A stretch of 64,000 nt of DNA. Origin: Delphinus delphis. Taxonomy: Eukaryota; Chordata; Mammalia; Artiodactyla; Delphinidae. Below the pieces are notes generated by a model that saw only the letters and a list, made by a program, of their open reading frames with translations, did not search any database and had not been told where the DNA came from. A program made the translations under genes and the position numbers. Each line of letters begins with the position of its first letter. Position 1 is the first letter of the stretch. Location of the stretch: positions 41,109,951 to 41,173,950 of the forward strand of contig NC_082694.2 of assembly GCF_949987515.2 (NCBI RefSeq), written 5' to 3'. Below, one piece after another: positions 23,738 to 35,375 of the stretch.

Positions 23738-26229
23738 AGCAGCAGTAGCAGCTTAATATGGTGCTTCAACCACCATGAGGGAGCACTTTCAAACTGGCAC
23801 GAAGATGCACACTTGGGCAAACAGAAACTGTGAGCGATGTTTTAAGACTCCAACCACCATGGTAATGCCTCGGTCAAGTAAGCCTGGTAAGAAGAATGCT
23901 CCGGAAGGGCCAGAGTTTCCTGGTCTCTGTTGATGGGAATCTGTACATGTAGAAAGGTCCCAGGGCAAAATCTGTGGCACTCCGGTGCCCCCTTGTGTCC
24001 AATTTTGCACCAGCATGAACTACACCAGGCCTGTGTAGAAAAGTAGAGCTGGAATTTCTTAAATCCCACAAGAGTACAGGGTGGAGTGGGGAAGGATTGA
24101 AATGTTCTACCTCTGTGTCTGTGAAAAAGTCAGTTGCTGGTGCAATGAGAGATTTCCACGCCGCTGCTTTCTCACAACACTTCCAATGCCCTCCACCTGA
24201 ACTCCCTGGCTGAATTTCACATGGTGATAAACCAGAAAGAACAGTCTTGTATCCTTGGCTCCCGGACCCCCAAAACAAGGAAAACCATTTTAGATCGAAA
24301 AATGTTATGTGCTTATTACCAAGATACAGAAAAACTGGAAATAGTATTTAAAGTCTTTTTGACAGAGTCTTGCTTGGCCTTGAATCTCTCCCCAATTTTG
24401 AGTCTTGCCAGATTATTTTATACATTTTCCATGACAGTAACTATTTCATTCCCTCATCATTATTCTTTTTTCTATATGCAAAATGACTCTGTAGAAAAAT
24501 GGGTCACCAATGGATGCAAGAATGTAACTACATTTATCAGCTCTAGTCTCACCTACGCACACCAGAAAGCATTAAAAACCAATTCCACGTGTAATAAAGC
24601 TTGGAAAATTTTCAAATTCAATGTTGGGTTGAGGGCAAAGGACAATTCCCCCCATAAATACGAATTTGCTTCTGATGTTTATCTCTGTAGATGGTTTGAC
24701 TGAAGATCCAGAATTGGATTGCAGTTCTGTCTGCTAGAATTACCCGGGACCCATCTACTCTTCAACATATTTGTTCACACAGCTCCAAAGACATTCCAAA
24801 GTGGAGGCCGCATGCTTTCTCTGATGGAAACAACTGTTGGAGGTTTCAAACTTCATATTGTATCAAAGGATGGGAGGAGAAGGGAGCCAGTGATAAATCA
24901 GAGAAACAAAAGGCAGGGAACATAAAGCAGTGAGAAGGGAAGCACATGGACGGAAAAGGGGAAGAGAAGAACGTGAATCAGGCCACAGATTTCCATGAGA
25001 ATGCCTTTTCTGCCTCAAGTGGAAAGAGAGTACAATTGTTGACTCCCTTTCACTCTTTTTTCTGGAAATCATTAGAAATACATGTGGGAATTACAGGGCT
25101 GCACGTATGGCTGTCTTTATGCTGTTGGTAACACAGTGGTTCTTGTGGATGATGGATGTTCCTCTGTTCACCTTCAGAGGCAGGTAAACCCCGGGCTGTC
25201 GCACCACCGCCGCTGCTCAGTGAATCCCTCCTGTGAATTCCCCCGTGCATTTCCAACAGGATGAAGAGTGAAACCCTTTGGTGACTCTTCAGGATAGTAA
25301 ACTATTGCTGAATAACACTTCCATTGGATGTTTTCATCCAAAAAAAAACAAAAAACAAAAACGGGCTACGGATTGAGGAAAGAACAATGATTTTTTTCCC
25401 CAATCTCAATCACAGCCTCCTTCACATCTTGCAACAAACGGATTTTATGATTTCCATCTTCATCTGCTGTCAATAGTGCATTTACTTGGCATGCTTTTCT
25501 TTTGATCAGAATGGTTTGTTCCCTGTGCCCGGTGCCCCTGCAACTAGTGACATTTCCACTCTAGGGAGGGTTGCAAGTCTCCTGGGGAATAGTAACTTCT
25601 CAAATAGGGACTGAATCTATCACCTTGACCTTTATCCTGGTACTTTTCAACCCAGGATTTGCCACTGTGTCTTAACACAGTGCCTTACCTAGAATACTCG
25701 CAAGGTAAGGTCAAAAGTAATGTGTTCTACTCTTAGTAAAGTGTAAACGTGTGTAAGTTGATTTTCTTTTCTACAGACATAAATGAGTGTAGCTTCAAAG
25801 TTATCCATGAAGTAGAAATACTGTAAATTGCATTTCAAGTTTTTGTTTTGGGAGATGAGAGAGAGAGGCGTGGGGTTACAATTGGTGTCCCTGCTTGCCT
25901 AGAGCCAAGGACTCAATGCCTGAGCCCTTGATCAGGAAACACACTCGGGGATAACCACCATGTAGAATATCTCCCAGAAGAGTTAAACCATTTTTTCCTC
26001 TGAAAGGGACCCTCAGCACAGAGTTGGCCTGGGAAAAGGAAAGGATCCTCAGTGACTGACAGCCCAGGTGGAGAAGACGAGAACTACTCGAAGCATCTAG
26101 TTTACATATTTGTAGTTGGAGAACCTGACAAAGGTATCACACACATTCTTCCTGGAAACATCTTCCCCCAGATCAGCTCATAACCCATTCCCTTACTTCA
26201 TGCAGGTATCCTCTAAAAAGCTGCCTCTT
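23738..26229. other. unassigned sequence, 2.5 kb
   Basis: No repeat was recognised. Frames at 23,874-24,278 (-, 134 codons) and 24,221-24,703 (+, 160 codons) lack known motifs and overlap other open frames. I see no supported gene. A small A-rich tract occurs at 25,340-25,362. Confidence 0.45.
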
Positions 26230-26342
26230 GGGAATTCCCTGGCGGTCCAGTGGTTAAGACTCAGCGCTTTCACTGCCATGGGCCTGGGTTTGATCCCTGG
26301 TCAGGGAACTAAGATCCCACAAGCCGCAAGGCTTGGCCAAAA
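26230..26342 (+). mobile_element. CHR-1/CHRS-type short tRNA-derived SINE
   Basis: It begins GGGAATTCCCTGGCGGTCCA and runs through TGGTTAAGACTCAGCGCTTT and GTTTGATCCCTGGTCAGGGA to AAGCCGCAAGGCTTGGCCAA. This is the older relative of CHR-2 shared with ruminants. The A tail is nearly gone and no clear target duplication is seen, consistent with greater age. Confidence 0.9.
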
Positions 26343-26354
26343 GGACAATCCCCA

Positions 26355-26560
26355 CTGAGACACTCTCAATCCCTACGCTCTACTTTATTTTTCTCTGTAG
26401 CACGTATTATCACTTGACATTATACTATACTTGCTTACTGGCTATCTCCCCCCATGAATGTAAACTCCAGGATGATTTTTGTCCACTTGCTGTATCTCCA
26501 ATGCACAGACGTGTGCTTGCACAGTAAGTGCTCAGTAAATATTTGTGGAATGGCCGATGG
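26355..26560 (+). mobile_element. L2 LINE, 3' end
   Basis: The L2 3' end is readable: GAATGTAAACTCCAGGATGA, TTGCTGTATCTCCAATGCAC, then CAGTAAGTGCTCAGTAAATA and TTTGTGGAATGG. The SINE just upstream may be inserted into the same L2. Confidence 0.82.
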
Positions 26561-26739
26561 ATTGAACTTACCTCCAAGTAAGTATTCGCCACATGTAAAC
26601 ATGCCTTAAGAAATGCTGGAGAATCTCTGTTCCACTCAACCATCCTATGCTTCTCCAATTTGGGACTGATATACCCAAGAGTACCCACAGCGGAAAGTGC
26701 TCAAAGCCCCAGGGTTGACGTGGCACAGTATTTTGATTT

Positions 26740-26908
26740 ATGAATCTCAAACTTTATCATGCATCTGGATCACCTAGAAAGCATGCTCAAAATGGGATAG
26801 CCAGGCCCCAGCCCTAGAGTTTCTGATTCAGTAAGTGGGTGCCTAAGAATCTGAATTTCTGTTAAGCACCCAGATGATATTGACACGCTGGTTTGGGGAC
26901 CACAGTTA
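26740..26908 (+). mobile_element. MER5/MER3-type hAT-Charlie relic
   Basis: TGAATCTCAAACTTTATCAT, ATCTGGATCACCTAGAAAGC, AGAGTTTCTGATTCAGTAAG, AATCTGAATTTCTGTTAAGC and TTTGGGGACCACAGTTAGAC match the family. It is the opposite orientation of the copy at 9,555-9,713. Confidence 0.78.
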
Positions 26909-27010
26909 GACATCACTTTCTCTCTGAAATCCAACAGCTATGGCAGCAGGGGAGGCTTGTTAAGTACTTCAAGAAATTAGAACACAGGCATATGGAGCCC
27001 AATATAAATT

Positions 27011-27232
27011 TTCCCTGCATTTTTTTTTTTTTTTGCGGTACGCGGGCCTCTCACTGTTGTGGCCTCTCCCGTTGCGGAGCACAGGCTCCGGACGCGCAGG
27101 CTCAGCGGCCATGGCTCACAGGCCCAGCCGCTCTGCGGCATGTGGGATCTTCCCGGACCGGGGCACGAACCCGTGTCCCCTGCACCGCCAGGCGGACTCT
27201 CAACCACTGTGCCACCAGGGAAGCCCTCCCTG
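27011..27232 (-). mobile_element. CHR-2-type SINE
   Basis: A complete reverse copy, T run at 27,020-27,035 and head ending near 27,226. Only a short match (TCCCTG) remains on both sides, so the target duplication is short or decayed. Confidence 0.93.
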
Positions 27233-28321
27233 TAGTTTTAAAATAAAAAGGGGACTGTTAAGAAATGGTTTGCTTGCTGTGGGTTGACTCAGCATGAACT
27301 AAGAGTTTAACCCTCCTCTGTCATTAAGGATACGTGAGTGCAAATGGTTGAAGGGAACTGATGTTAGCCTTGAAGAAGTCAAGAGAGAAGTTTCATGAGG
27401 GCTACAAGTTCTTGAATGGAGCGAATCTCTCTAGAGTTGATTCAGAAGGAAATGTCGGTGCCTGGTGTGGTGGGGAGGGTGAGGAGACCCCCCATTAGAC
27501 TAATGTCAATTTTAAAGTGACCACAGGAGGCACAGCTCAGCCTGGCAGTTAGTGGCAGGCAGCCAGGGGACTCAGGGTTACCAGAGCTCACCACACAGAG
27601 TGCGGCTGTAAAGTCGTGCTATCGGTTATCTGAGTCAGCCATCTGTGGGGTCTGTTGCTTTGAAATGGTCCTCTTGAGCCTTTGGTTTTCATCTTTCTCT
27701 TACAACAGGGAAAGAAAAGAACTGAATGTAATTTAATGTTTTATAAAACGGCAGGTCCTATGTTGTTCATATGGCCCTGGCTCACATCTCACTGCATAAC
27801 TGTTGGGACAGAGCCTTAGCAAGATGGATACAGAGCAAGCTACCACCAAAAGCCAAGGCGCAGGGTCCTCTTCTGGGTTCCGACTGTCAGGGAAATGAAA
27901 CCCAGCCTTTCTGCATCAACTTACTCTGAATACGCTTCCCAAATGCACAGAGGGCACGAGCAGATGAGCCACGGAAAGAAAAGGTGCAGCGTTTCTGGTA
28001 GGTGTTGGTTCTTTATCCAGTGATAGGAATAATCCACTGTGCACACATAAAGTAAAATCTTGGCTCCATGTATTAAAATATAAATCTTTCAAAGGTCGAA
28101 GATCTTTTACAAGAAGATAGTGCCCGGGATCAGTTTGGTACTTAGAACCATGAAACTCGTCCCTAGAGAGTCTCTTTAGGCTGGCTTTTCCTAGCTGTGG
28201 TAATCTACTGTCTACTTCCGTTTCCCTAACGTTCTTTCTATATCCCCCCCCCCCCACCAAAATAAAAGCAAAGAATATCTTTCAAGGAGAGAGAAACACA
28301 TCTGTCCCTCTCTTCCATCCT
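27233..28321. other. unassigned sequence
   Basis: No repeat was recognised apart from a C run at 28,246-28,257. The minus-strand frame at 27,916-28,260 (114 codons) has no familiar motif. Confidence 0.45.
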
Positions 28322-28676
28322 AAAAGTGCTACTTAGCGCTTCCCTGGTGGCACAGTGGTTAAGAAACCGCCTGCCAATGCAGGGGACACACGTTGGAGCC
28401 CTGGTCTGGGAAGATCCCACATGCCGCGGAGCAACTAAGCCCGTGCGCCACAACTACTGAGCCCGCACGCCACAACTACTGAAGCCTGTACGCCTAGGGC
28501 CCGTGCTCCACAACAAGGGAAGCCACCGCAATGAGAAGCCCGCACACCACAATGAAGAGCCAGCCCCTGCTCACCGCAACTAGAGAAAGCCCGTGCACAG
28601 CAACAAACACTTAACACAGCCAAAAAAAAAAAAACCTTAATTAATTAAATAGATTTTTTTAAAAAGTGCTACTTAG
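28322..28676 (+). mobile_element. CHR-1-type SINE, long form, with target-site duplication
   Basis: It starts CGCTTCCCTGGTGGCACAGT at 28,337, and its body contains several degenerate repeats of a CCGCACACCACAA-like unit (28,436-28,600) and an A-rich tail to 28,661. The 15-bp duplication AAAAGTGCTACTTAG at 28,322-28,336 and 28,662-28,676 is perfect. Confidence 0.94.
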
Positions 28677-30224
28677 ATTTATTTGAGGTTTGGTTAGATT
28701 TGAAGCTGTCCTCATTCATGTGCTATGTTCTACCCCAAATCCTTCTAGCAGGAAGCTGCCCCCCCATTCTGAAATTTTATTTATTTCTGTTACTCCAGAT
28801 GTATGTGCCAATCAGTTTAGCTCTTGCCAGTTCTTGTTTATTAATAATGCTACGGAAAGAATTGAAATTCTACCAGATTTCAATCTCTTTTTTTCATGCC
28901 TCAATAATGAGTCCTCAAAGAGATGAATTCTGATATTGTCTTCAGCAACTCAAAGGACTAGGTATGATCAGAAATTTGCCTGGCTTTTGCCTACCTTGTG
29001 TGAACTCAGGAGGGCTATTCGTACTGCTAACTGCCACTGTACATGTGCAGATAATCTGCATTTTCATTGTTCTTTATTTTATGTTATTAGTTATTCATGA
29101 GATGAATATCTCATTCAACAACTAATCTATAAAACTTTTGCTTTAAATAACAATGTGCCGTTTTTGTTGTAGGAGGTGGAATGGAAGATGGATGTCCCAT
29201 TTAGAAATCTTGTACAAAGAATTGAAAAATGAATGACTTGTAGGCTCTTCCTTGCCATATGTAAAATCAGATCTCAAAGAGAGGGGCATTAGAGTTGGAA
29301 GAAACAGACTGTACTACGTAGTCTGTACATATAAGGGCCATATTAGCCAGCTGGACCTACTGAGAAAGGTCCCTCACCAACCAGCCAAAGGGAAGGGAAG
29401 GTCAGGTTTAACCATACTACGTAATGAACCTGTAAATGACTAATTATCCCTCTCACCAAACAGCACAATCTGCATGTGAGGCGAAAACCAACACAGAAAG
29501 CATCTGAACTCATTTTTTTTTCAGCTGGATATAGTCCAAGTTCCATACACATTGCTTTCTACTTTTCCCAATAAAAGCTCATGTCTATATTAACACAAAT
29601 TGAAAAGAAAAAAAATGCAAAGATTCCATGTTCTTTCGTGGTTTCAGGAAAGAGTACATTACTTCAGTAAAAACCATTCAAATGTGAATGTGAGGTCCCA
29701 GCTATGGGGGAATTCTGTAAGCATGTGCGTATACTATATACTGCAGATACCTTTAGCTGTACATGCTTACTTATCGCAGTATGAATGCTGATATAGATAA
29801 CCCCTAAATAAGTTAGTTTTAAAAACAGATCAATGATTTCATTTACCTGAAGGAGAGCACAGGGCTGCCACTATACTCAGAGGATTTCTCCAGAATCCCA
29901 TGTGGTCACCTAGGCTGGAGCTGCTTCACCTTGGAGGCAGTGAACTGCTAGGCCTTGCCTTGCTTAGGAAGGAGGTAACTACCTCTCCCAGGGAATAAAA
30001 AAATCCATAAGGAGAATTCCTTATTGTGTACAATAACACAACTTTGAAACTCAGAAATTCTGATAGAAAGATACTGGCGGCAGCAGTGATATAACCCAAT
30101 ACAATGGATAAAATAGAGAAAAATAGCAATCTATGATTTAAGATTTTTGAAGAAGGGAAATACATCTTTTTCATCCTTTCATCTCCCCCAGTATGATATT
30201 TGGTAACTGTCGAAGAATAACAAT
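28677..30224. other. unassigned sequence
   Basis: No gene or repeat family was recognised in 1.5 kb. There is a 10-bp palindrome ACTACGTAGT near 29,313-29,322. Confidence 0.45.
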
Positions 30225-30480
30225 AACAACGACAGCCAACATTTATGGGACTTCCTCTGTGCCAGGTACGGTTCTAAAAGCTCTTCAGGGGTTTCAATTC
30301 ATGTCATCCTCAAAACAATCCTGTCATGAGCTACTATCATCATCCCCATTTTACAGATGAGGAAACTGAGACGTGGAGAGTTTATGATACTTGACCAATG
30401 TCACACAGCTCATCAATGGAAAAAGGGATTCATATTCAGGGGGTCTGGCTTCAGAGCTCAACCACATAACTTCTATGCTA
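30225..30480 (-). mobile_element. MIR SINE, nearly full length
   Basis: Well-preserved complement of MIR: CTGTGCCAGGTACGGTTCTA, CCTCAAAACAATCCTGTCAT, CCCCATTTTACAGATGAGGA, AACTGAGACGTGGAGAG and GTCACACAGCTCATCAATGG. Confidence 0.92.
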
Positions 30481-30580
30481 AATTGTCTCTTATTCCACAC
30501 AACAATTCCTGAACAGAATGGACGATTTTATTGAGGAGCGGAATTCTATTGTCTCATACTGGAAATGGGAGTGCATTAAA

Positions 30581-30815
30581 ACATGAAAAATCATGGGCTT
30601 CCCTGGTAGCGCAGTGGTTGGGAGTCCGCCTGCCGATGCAGGGGACATGGGTTCGTGCCCCGGTCCGGGAAGATCCCACATGCCGCGGAGCGGCTGGGCC
30701 CGTGAGCCATGGCCGCTGAGCCTGTGCGTCCAGAGCCTGTGCTCCGCAGCAGGAGAGGCCACAACAGTGAGAGGCCCGCGTACCGCAAAAAAAAAAAAAA
30801 AACATGAAAAATCAT
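30581..30815 (+). mobile_element. CHR-2-type SINE with target-site duplication
   Basis: A complete forward copy starting GGGCTTCCCTGGTAGCGCAG at 30,595. The 14-bp duplication ACATGAAAAATCAT at 30,581-30,594 and 30,802-30,815 is perfect and the A tail is about 17 nt. It is one of the best preserved copies. Confidence 0.96.
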
Positions 30816-30840
30816 ACCTAAACTCTAGGAATACCAAAAA

Positions 30841-30843
<3 letters not shown>

Positions 30844-30871
<28 letters not shown>

Positions 30872-30946
30872 TGGACTTTATGGTGATTTTATATATATAT
30901 ACATAAAATATTATATATATATAAAATATTTTATATATATATAAAA
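30844..30946. repeat. (CA)n and (TA)n microsatellites
   Basis: 14 CA units (30,844-30,871) are followed by a TA-rich tract (30,890-30,946) with two TAAAATATT interruptions. Confidence 0.93.
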
Positions 30947-31602
30947 CTTTATTGAGACTATATTATAGTAACAGTTAGTTTAAAATGACTGATGTCCCCT
31001 GACAAATCTTTAGAATCTATTTGGCCACTAAATTATTTGGTAACATTTCTAGACATTTCTCAACTGCAAATACATAACCAGTTGAGGATAAAAGTTGTGG
31101 AAATATGCTCTTTCTTTTGTCCCCTTCTTGCCTTTTCTTTCAGGATCCAACTCTTCTGCCCTTCCCACACCCAGCTGTCCCATTCCGGCCTGCATTCTAG
31201 GGGCAGCACTCTTTTTCTTCAATTCTACCGCTCAAGGAAATGTACACATCCTGTGTACCATTCCCCAAACACTGGGAACTTTTATAGATGACATTTTAGC
31301 TCTGGAACACTTTTTTCAAATGAGATTTAACTGGACACTTCAAATCTCAAATGTATGAACAGAAATATGAAGGACCTGGCACCTCTTTGCTGAGCTTTTT
31401 CCCCCTCAATCCCCCAAGGTGACTGAGACACTGAACAGATCCTAAGCCACTGCTTAGACCCAAGCAAACGCCCAAATTGGGGCTGGAGATTAGACCATGG
31501 CACATGCATGGTTATTTGAGGCATGTACCCGAAAAAAGCCTGCTCATGGTTGACTCCAACCCAGAAAGTTCAATCCTGCCTTAGCCCCGTTCTCCCGGCC
31601 CC
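30947..31602. other. unassigned sequence
   Basis: No gene or repeat was recognised. The overlapping frames at 30,992-31,358 lack known motifs. Confidence 0.45.
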
Positions 31603-31835
31603 TCAGCTGGACCTTTTTTTTTTTTCCCCCAGTACGTGGGCCTCTCACTGCTGTGGCCTCTCCCGTTGCGGAGCACAGGCTCCGGACGCGCAGACTCAGC
31701 GGCCATGGCTCACGGGCCCAGCCACTCTGCGGCATGTGGGATCCTCCCGGACCGGGGCACGAACCCGTGTCCCCTGCATCGGCAGGTGGACTCTCATCCA
31801 CTGCGCCAGCAGGGAAGCCCTCAACTGGGCCTTTT
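31603..31835 (-). mobile_element. CHR-2-type SINE with imperfect target-site duplication
   Basis: A reverse copy. The flanks TCAGCTGGACCTTTT and TCAACTGGGCCTTTT (31,603-31,617 and 31,821-31,835) differ at two of 15 positions. The 213-codon frame crossing it at 31,523-32,164 is an accident of the element's open complement. Confidence 0.92.
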
Positions 31836-32684
31836 CTTTTCACAAACAGTTTACCCACCAAGGGAGCCAAGTCAGAACGATAATGACTCTCCACTCCTCA
31901 GCAGGAAGGAGGGTTTCTTCTCTTGCTGGTCATTTCTCTGAGCTTAGCCCCTTAGCTTCCTTTCTGATACTCCTGCTGCTCCTTCAAGCTGTTTCAGCTA
32001 AGCCTCATGTGGAGCTACCCAAAATGTGGCTGTCATGCTTCTTTTCCAAAGACCACACTCCTGCTAAAAAAGGGTTCGACGCCCATACAGGTTCCACTGC
32101 ATGGGCAGTAGTGAAGATTGAGCCTGGCCCACAACAAGCCAGCTCCTCCCTGACGCCCTTTTGAGCTCACAGGCCCACTGCAAGGGCGCGTGAGGAGGAA
32201 ACCAGACGGGTCCTGTCGGGGAGTAATAGGAGAAGACAATACTTCTTTGGAAAGGAAACTCATTCTTTGCTTGCGGACACACCTCTTCGACAATGCATTG
32301 ATGCTATTTGAATACTTCGAAAGTTCTAAACTACTCCCCAGTTATGTACTTTAGCTTACCAAAAAAAAAAATTACACAATTAGATAAGTTCATTGTAAGA
32401 AAAAATAGAGAATAGATGAAGAACAAGAAAAAAGAATGACCTATAATCCCTCCAGATTTTTTTCCATGGACATATGCTTACAAAGTGGGAGAAAAGTATT
32501 TTACAGATTTCAATTTTACCATAATCATCTTTCAATATCCATTATATACATCTCAAGCGTCACGTGTAGAGTTTGTGGGATGTTTTTCCTAAAAGAACTC
32601 CCTGTTGCCAAGCTTTCAGATTGCTTCTGAGCTTTCTCTGCTTTAAGCATCACTGCAGTGACTTGAGCCATGAGCAGATCAGTG
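31836..32684. other. unassigned sequence
   Basis: No repeat family was recognised. Short A run at 32,360-32,370. Confidence 0.45.
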
Positions 32685-32935
32685 GAGAGGAAGAGCTTTA
32701 GGTTCAGAGTGGCTCCAAGTCCTAAATAGCTGTGTAACTTGGACACTTGGACCTATTTTATAAAATCCTCTCATGCCTCATTTCGCCATCTGTTTCAGGG
32801 GAGAGTAATTGTAAGAACATAGCTCGTTGGCCTGTTCTGAGCCTTAAGCGAGAAAATATATGTAAAGTGCTGAGCACTGTGCCTGCCTCATTTTGAGCAG
32901 CCAATAAAAGTTGGCTGTGATTAAATAACTCATCA
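32685..32935 (+). mobile_element. MIR SINE
   Basis: AAATAGCTGTGTAACTTGGA, CATTTCGCCATCTGTTTCAG, TATATGTAAAGTGCTGAGCA and CACTGTGCCTGCCTCATTTT follow the family in order. Confidence 0.85.
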
Positions 32936-33114
32936 TACGATTACTTCTTTAGAACATATTTCTAGAAAGGGAATCAAAGGGTCACGGGGCCCAAACATTC
33001 TCGAAGGTTTTTATCCATATTGCTAATTGTCTTCTAAGCTCCTCTCCCACCAGTGAGTAAGAGTGGAAGGGAGAGCCTGCCTCCCTCTCTTTGGCACGTG
33101 GTCCTTTTTCACAG

Positions 33115-33320
33115 AAGGCAGCATGGGGGAATGGAAAGGGCCCTAAGCTTGGAGACAAAAACTCTGAGGTGTAGTCCCAGCTTTGCTACTTATTCGGTAA
33201 CCATGTGACCTTGAACTCTCAGCTCTCTGACCCTCAGTGTCTTCATTTGTTAAGAAAGCAGGTAGCAGTATTCACCCCCAAAAGGCCATATAGTAGAGTC
33301 AGTAAATAACTTATGAAAGT
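33115..33320 (+). mobile_element. MIR SINE
   Basis: GTAGTCCCAGCTTTGCTACT, GTAACCATGTGACCTTGAAC and CAGTGTCTTCATTTGTTAAG match the MIR core. It is the second MIR in tandem orientation with the one at 32.7 kb. Confidence 0.83.
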
Positions 33321-33414
33321 ACTTTATCAACTATTTCTAGTCATCCCCATGTGAAGAACTTCAGCTTACCTGGGATCTGGCTCTACCTAAACCTAGAATC
33401 TTTAGAAAGTAGAC

Positions 33415-33492
33415 TTCTAATTCAATTCAATTTAACATTTTTTGAACACCTATTATGTGTCAGATACTGAGCAAAACACTGAAGCCAGAGAC
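33415..33492 (-). mobile_element. short L2/MIR-like relic interrupted by the L1
   Basis: TTTTTTGAACACCTATTATG and TGTCAGATACTGAGCAAAAC resemble the complement of an L2 or MIR 3' end. It stops where the full-length L1 begins. Confidence 0.5.
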
Positions 33493-33519
33493 AGAAACAC
33501 TAGAAACAGGGGATTTGAG

Positions 33520-33529
33520 AAGATGGCGG
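33520..33529 (+). promoter_or_regulatory. YY1-type site at the L1 5' end
   Basis: AAGATGGCGG lies 9 nt inside the element. In human L1 a YY1 site of this kind near the 5' end fixes the transcription start. The same position and motif here support both the element boundary and the promoter role. Confidence 0.75.
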
Positions 33530-34260
33530 AAGAGTAAGACGCGGAGATCACCTTCCTCCCCACAGATACATCAAAAATACATCTACACGTGGAACTGCTC
33601 CTATAGAACACCTACTGAACGCTGGCAGAAGACCTCAGACCTCCCAAAAGGCAAGGAACCCCCCACGTACCTGCACCAGTGGGAGGGAGCTGTGACGGAG
33701 GAAAGGTGTCCACACACTAGAAGCCCCTTCGCGGATGGAGACTGCGGGTGGCGGAGGGGGAAGCTCTGAAGCCCGAGGAGAGCGCAGCCACAGGCGTGTG
33801 GAGGGCAAAGCGGGGAGATTCCCGCACAGAGAACCGGTGCCGACCGGCACTCACCAGCCCGAGAGGCTTGTCTGCTCACCCGCCGGGGCGGGCGGGGCTG
33901 GGAGCTGAGGCTCGGGCTTCGGTCGCAGCGCAGGGAGAGGACTGGGGCTGGCGGCAGGGGGCTAGTGCGCCACGGCCAGCCGGGAGGGAGTCCGTGAAAG
34001 AATCTGGAGCTGCCGAAGAGACAAGAGACTTTTCCTTCCCTCTTTGTTCCTGGTGAGCGAAGAAAGGGGATTAAGAGCGCCGCTTAAAGGAGCTCCAGAG
34101 ACGGCTGCGAGCCGCGGCAAACAGCGTGGACCCCAGAGACAGGCAGGAGACGCTAAGGCTGCTACTGCCGCCACCAAGAAGCCTGTGTGCGAGCACAGGT
34201 GACTCTCCACACCTCCCTTCCGGGAGCCTGTGAAACCCGCCACTGCCCAGGTCCCGTACG

Positions 34261-34320
34261 CACGGCGCGCCTCAGCGTGGTGCAACGTCACGCGGCGCGC
34301 CTCAGGCTGGTGCAACGTCA
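34261..34320 (+). repeat. 30-bp tandem duplication in the L1 5' UTR
   Basis: Two units of exactly 30 bp (34,261-34,290 and 34,291-34,320) match at 27 positions. Each has GGCGCGCCTCA and ends in AACGTCA, which contains CGTCA, the complement of the CRE half-site TGACG. Repeated promoter units are a known style in some mammalian L1 lineages such as mouse. Confidence 0.92.
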
Positions 34321-35375
34321 CCACGGCCTCTGCCGCCGCAGGCACGCCCCGCACTCCATGCCCCTCCCTCCCCCCCGGCCTGAGTGAGCCAGAAGCCCCG
34401 AATCAGCGTCTCCTTTAACCCCGTCCTGTCTGGGCGGGAACAGACGCCCTCCGGCAACCTACACGCAGAGGCGGGGCCAAATCCAAAGCTGAGCCCCGGG
34501 AGCTGTGAGAACAAAGAAGAGAAAGGGAAATCTCTCCCAGCAGCCTCAGAAGCAGTGCATTAAATCTCCACAATCAACTTGATGTACCCTGCATCTGTGG
34601 AATACCTGAATAGACAAAGAATCATCCCAAATTCAGGAGGTGGACTTCGGGAGCAAGATAGATTATTTTTTCCCCTTTTCCTCTTTTTGTGTGTATGTGT
34701 ATGCTTCTGTGTGAGATTTTGTCTGTATAGCTTTGCTTTCACCACTTGTCCTAGGGTTCTGTCCATCCGTTTTTTTTCTTTTTTTTACTTTAAAAAATTA
34801 TTTTCTTAATAATTTTTTATTTTAATAACTTTATTTTATTTTATCCTCTTTCTGTTTTTTCTCCCTTTTATTCTGAGCCGTGTGGAGGACAGGCTCTTGG
34901 TGCTCCAGCCAGGCGTCAGGGCTGTGCCACTGAGGTGGGAGAGCCAACTTCAGGACACTGGTCCACCAGAGACCTCCCCGCTCCACGTAATATCAAACGG
35001 CGAAAATCTCGCAGAGATCTCCATCTCAACACCAACACCCAGCTTCACTCAACAACCAGCAAGCTACAGTGCAGGACACCCTATGCCAAACACCTAGCAA
35101 GACAGGAACACAGCCCCATCCATTAGCAGAGAGGCTGCCTAAAATCATAATAAAGCCACAGACATCCCAAAACACACCACCAGAGGTGGAACTGCCCACC
35201 AGAAAGACAAGATCCAGCCTCATCCACCAGAACACAGGCACTAGTGACCTTCACCAGGAAACCTACACAACCCACTGAACCAACCATAGCCACTGGGGAA
35301 AGACACCAAAAACAACGGGAACTACAAACCTGCAGCCTGCGAAAAGGAGACCCCAAACACAGTAAGATAAGCAAA

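Larger units (their letters stand above)
33511..35375 (+). promoter_or_regulatory. L1 5' UTR with CpG-rich internal promoter
   Basis: The first 1 kb (to about 34,500) is GC- and CpG-rich, with about a dozen CpGs in 33,841-33,960 alone by eye. The remainder (34,520-35,375) is AT-rich with T runs at 34,770-34,860. L1 5' UTRs carry an internal RNA polymerase II promoter, and this layout agrees with that. Frames inside it are not supported as genes. Confidence 0.8.

Noticed and set aside
24221..24703. 160-codon open frame
   Set aside because: No known motif, no codon signature and no start or splice context. It overlaps an open frame on the other strand.
28436..28620. CRISPR-like spaced repeats
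   Set aside because: The degenerate CCGCAC/CACAAC units are the internal structure of a CHR-1 SINE, and the genome is mammalian.
31523..32164. 213-codon open frame, one of the longest in the window
   Set aside because: Its middle is the open complement of a CHR-2 SINE, a reading that recurs at every copy. The rest has no motif.
33730..34500. CpG island as promoter of a host gene
   Set aside because: It lies inside the L1 5' UTR bounded by the target duplication, so the element explains it.
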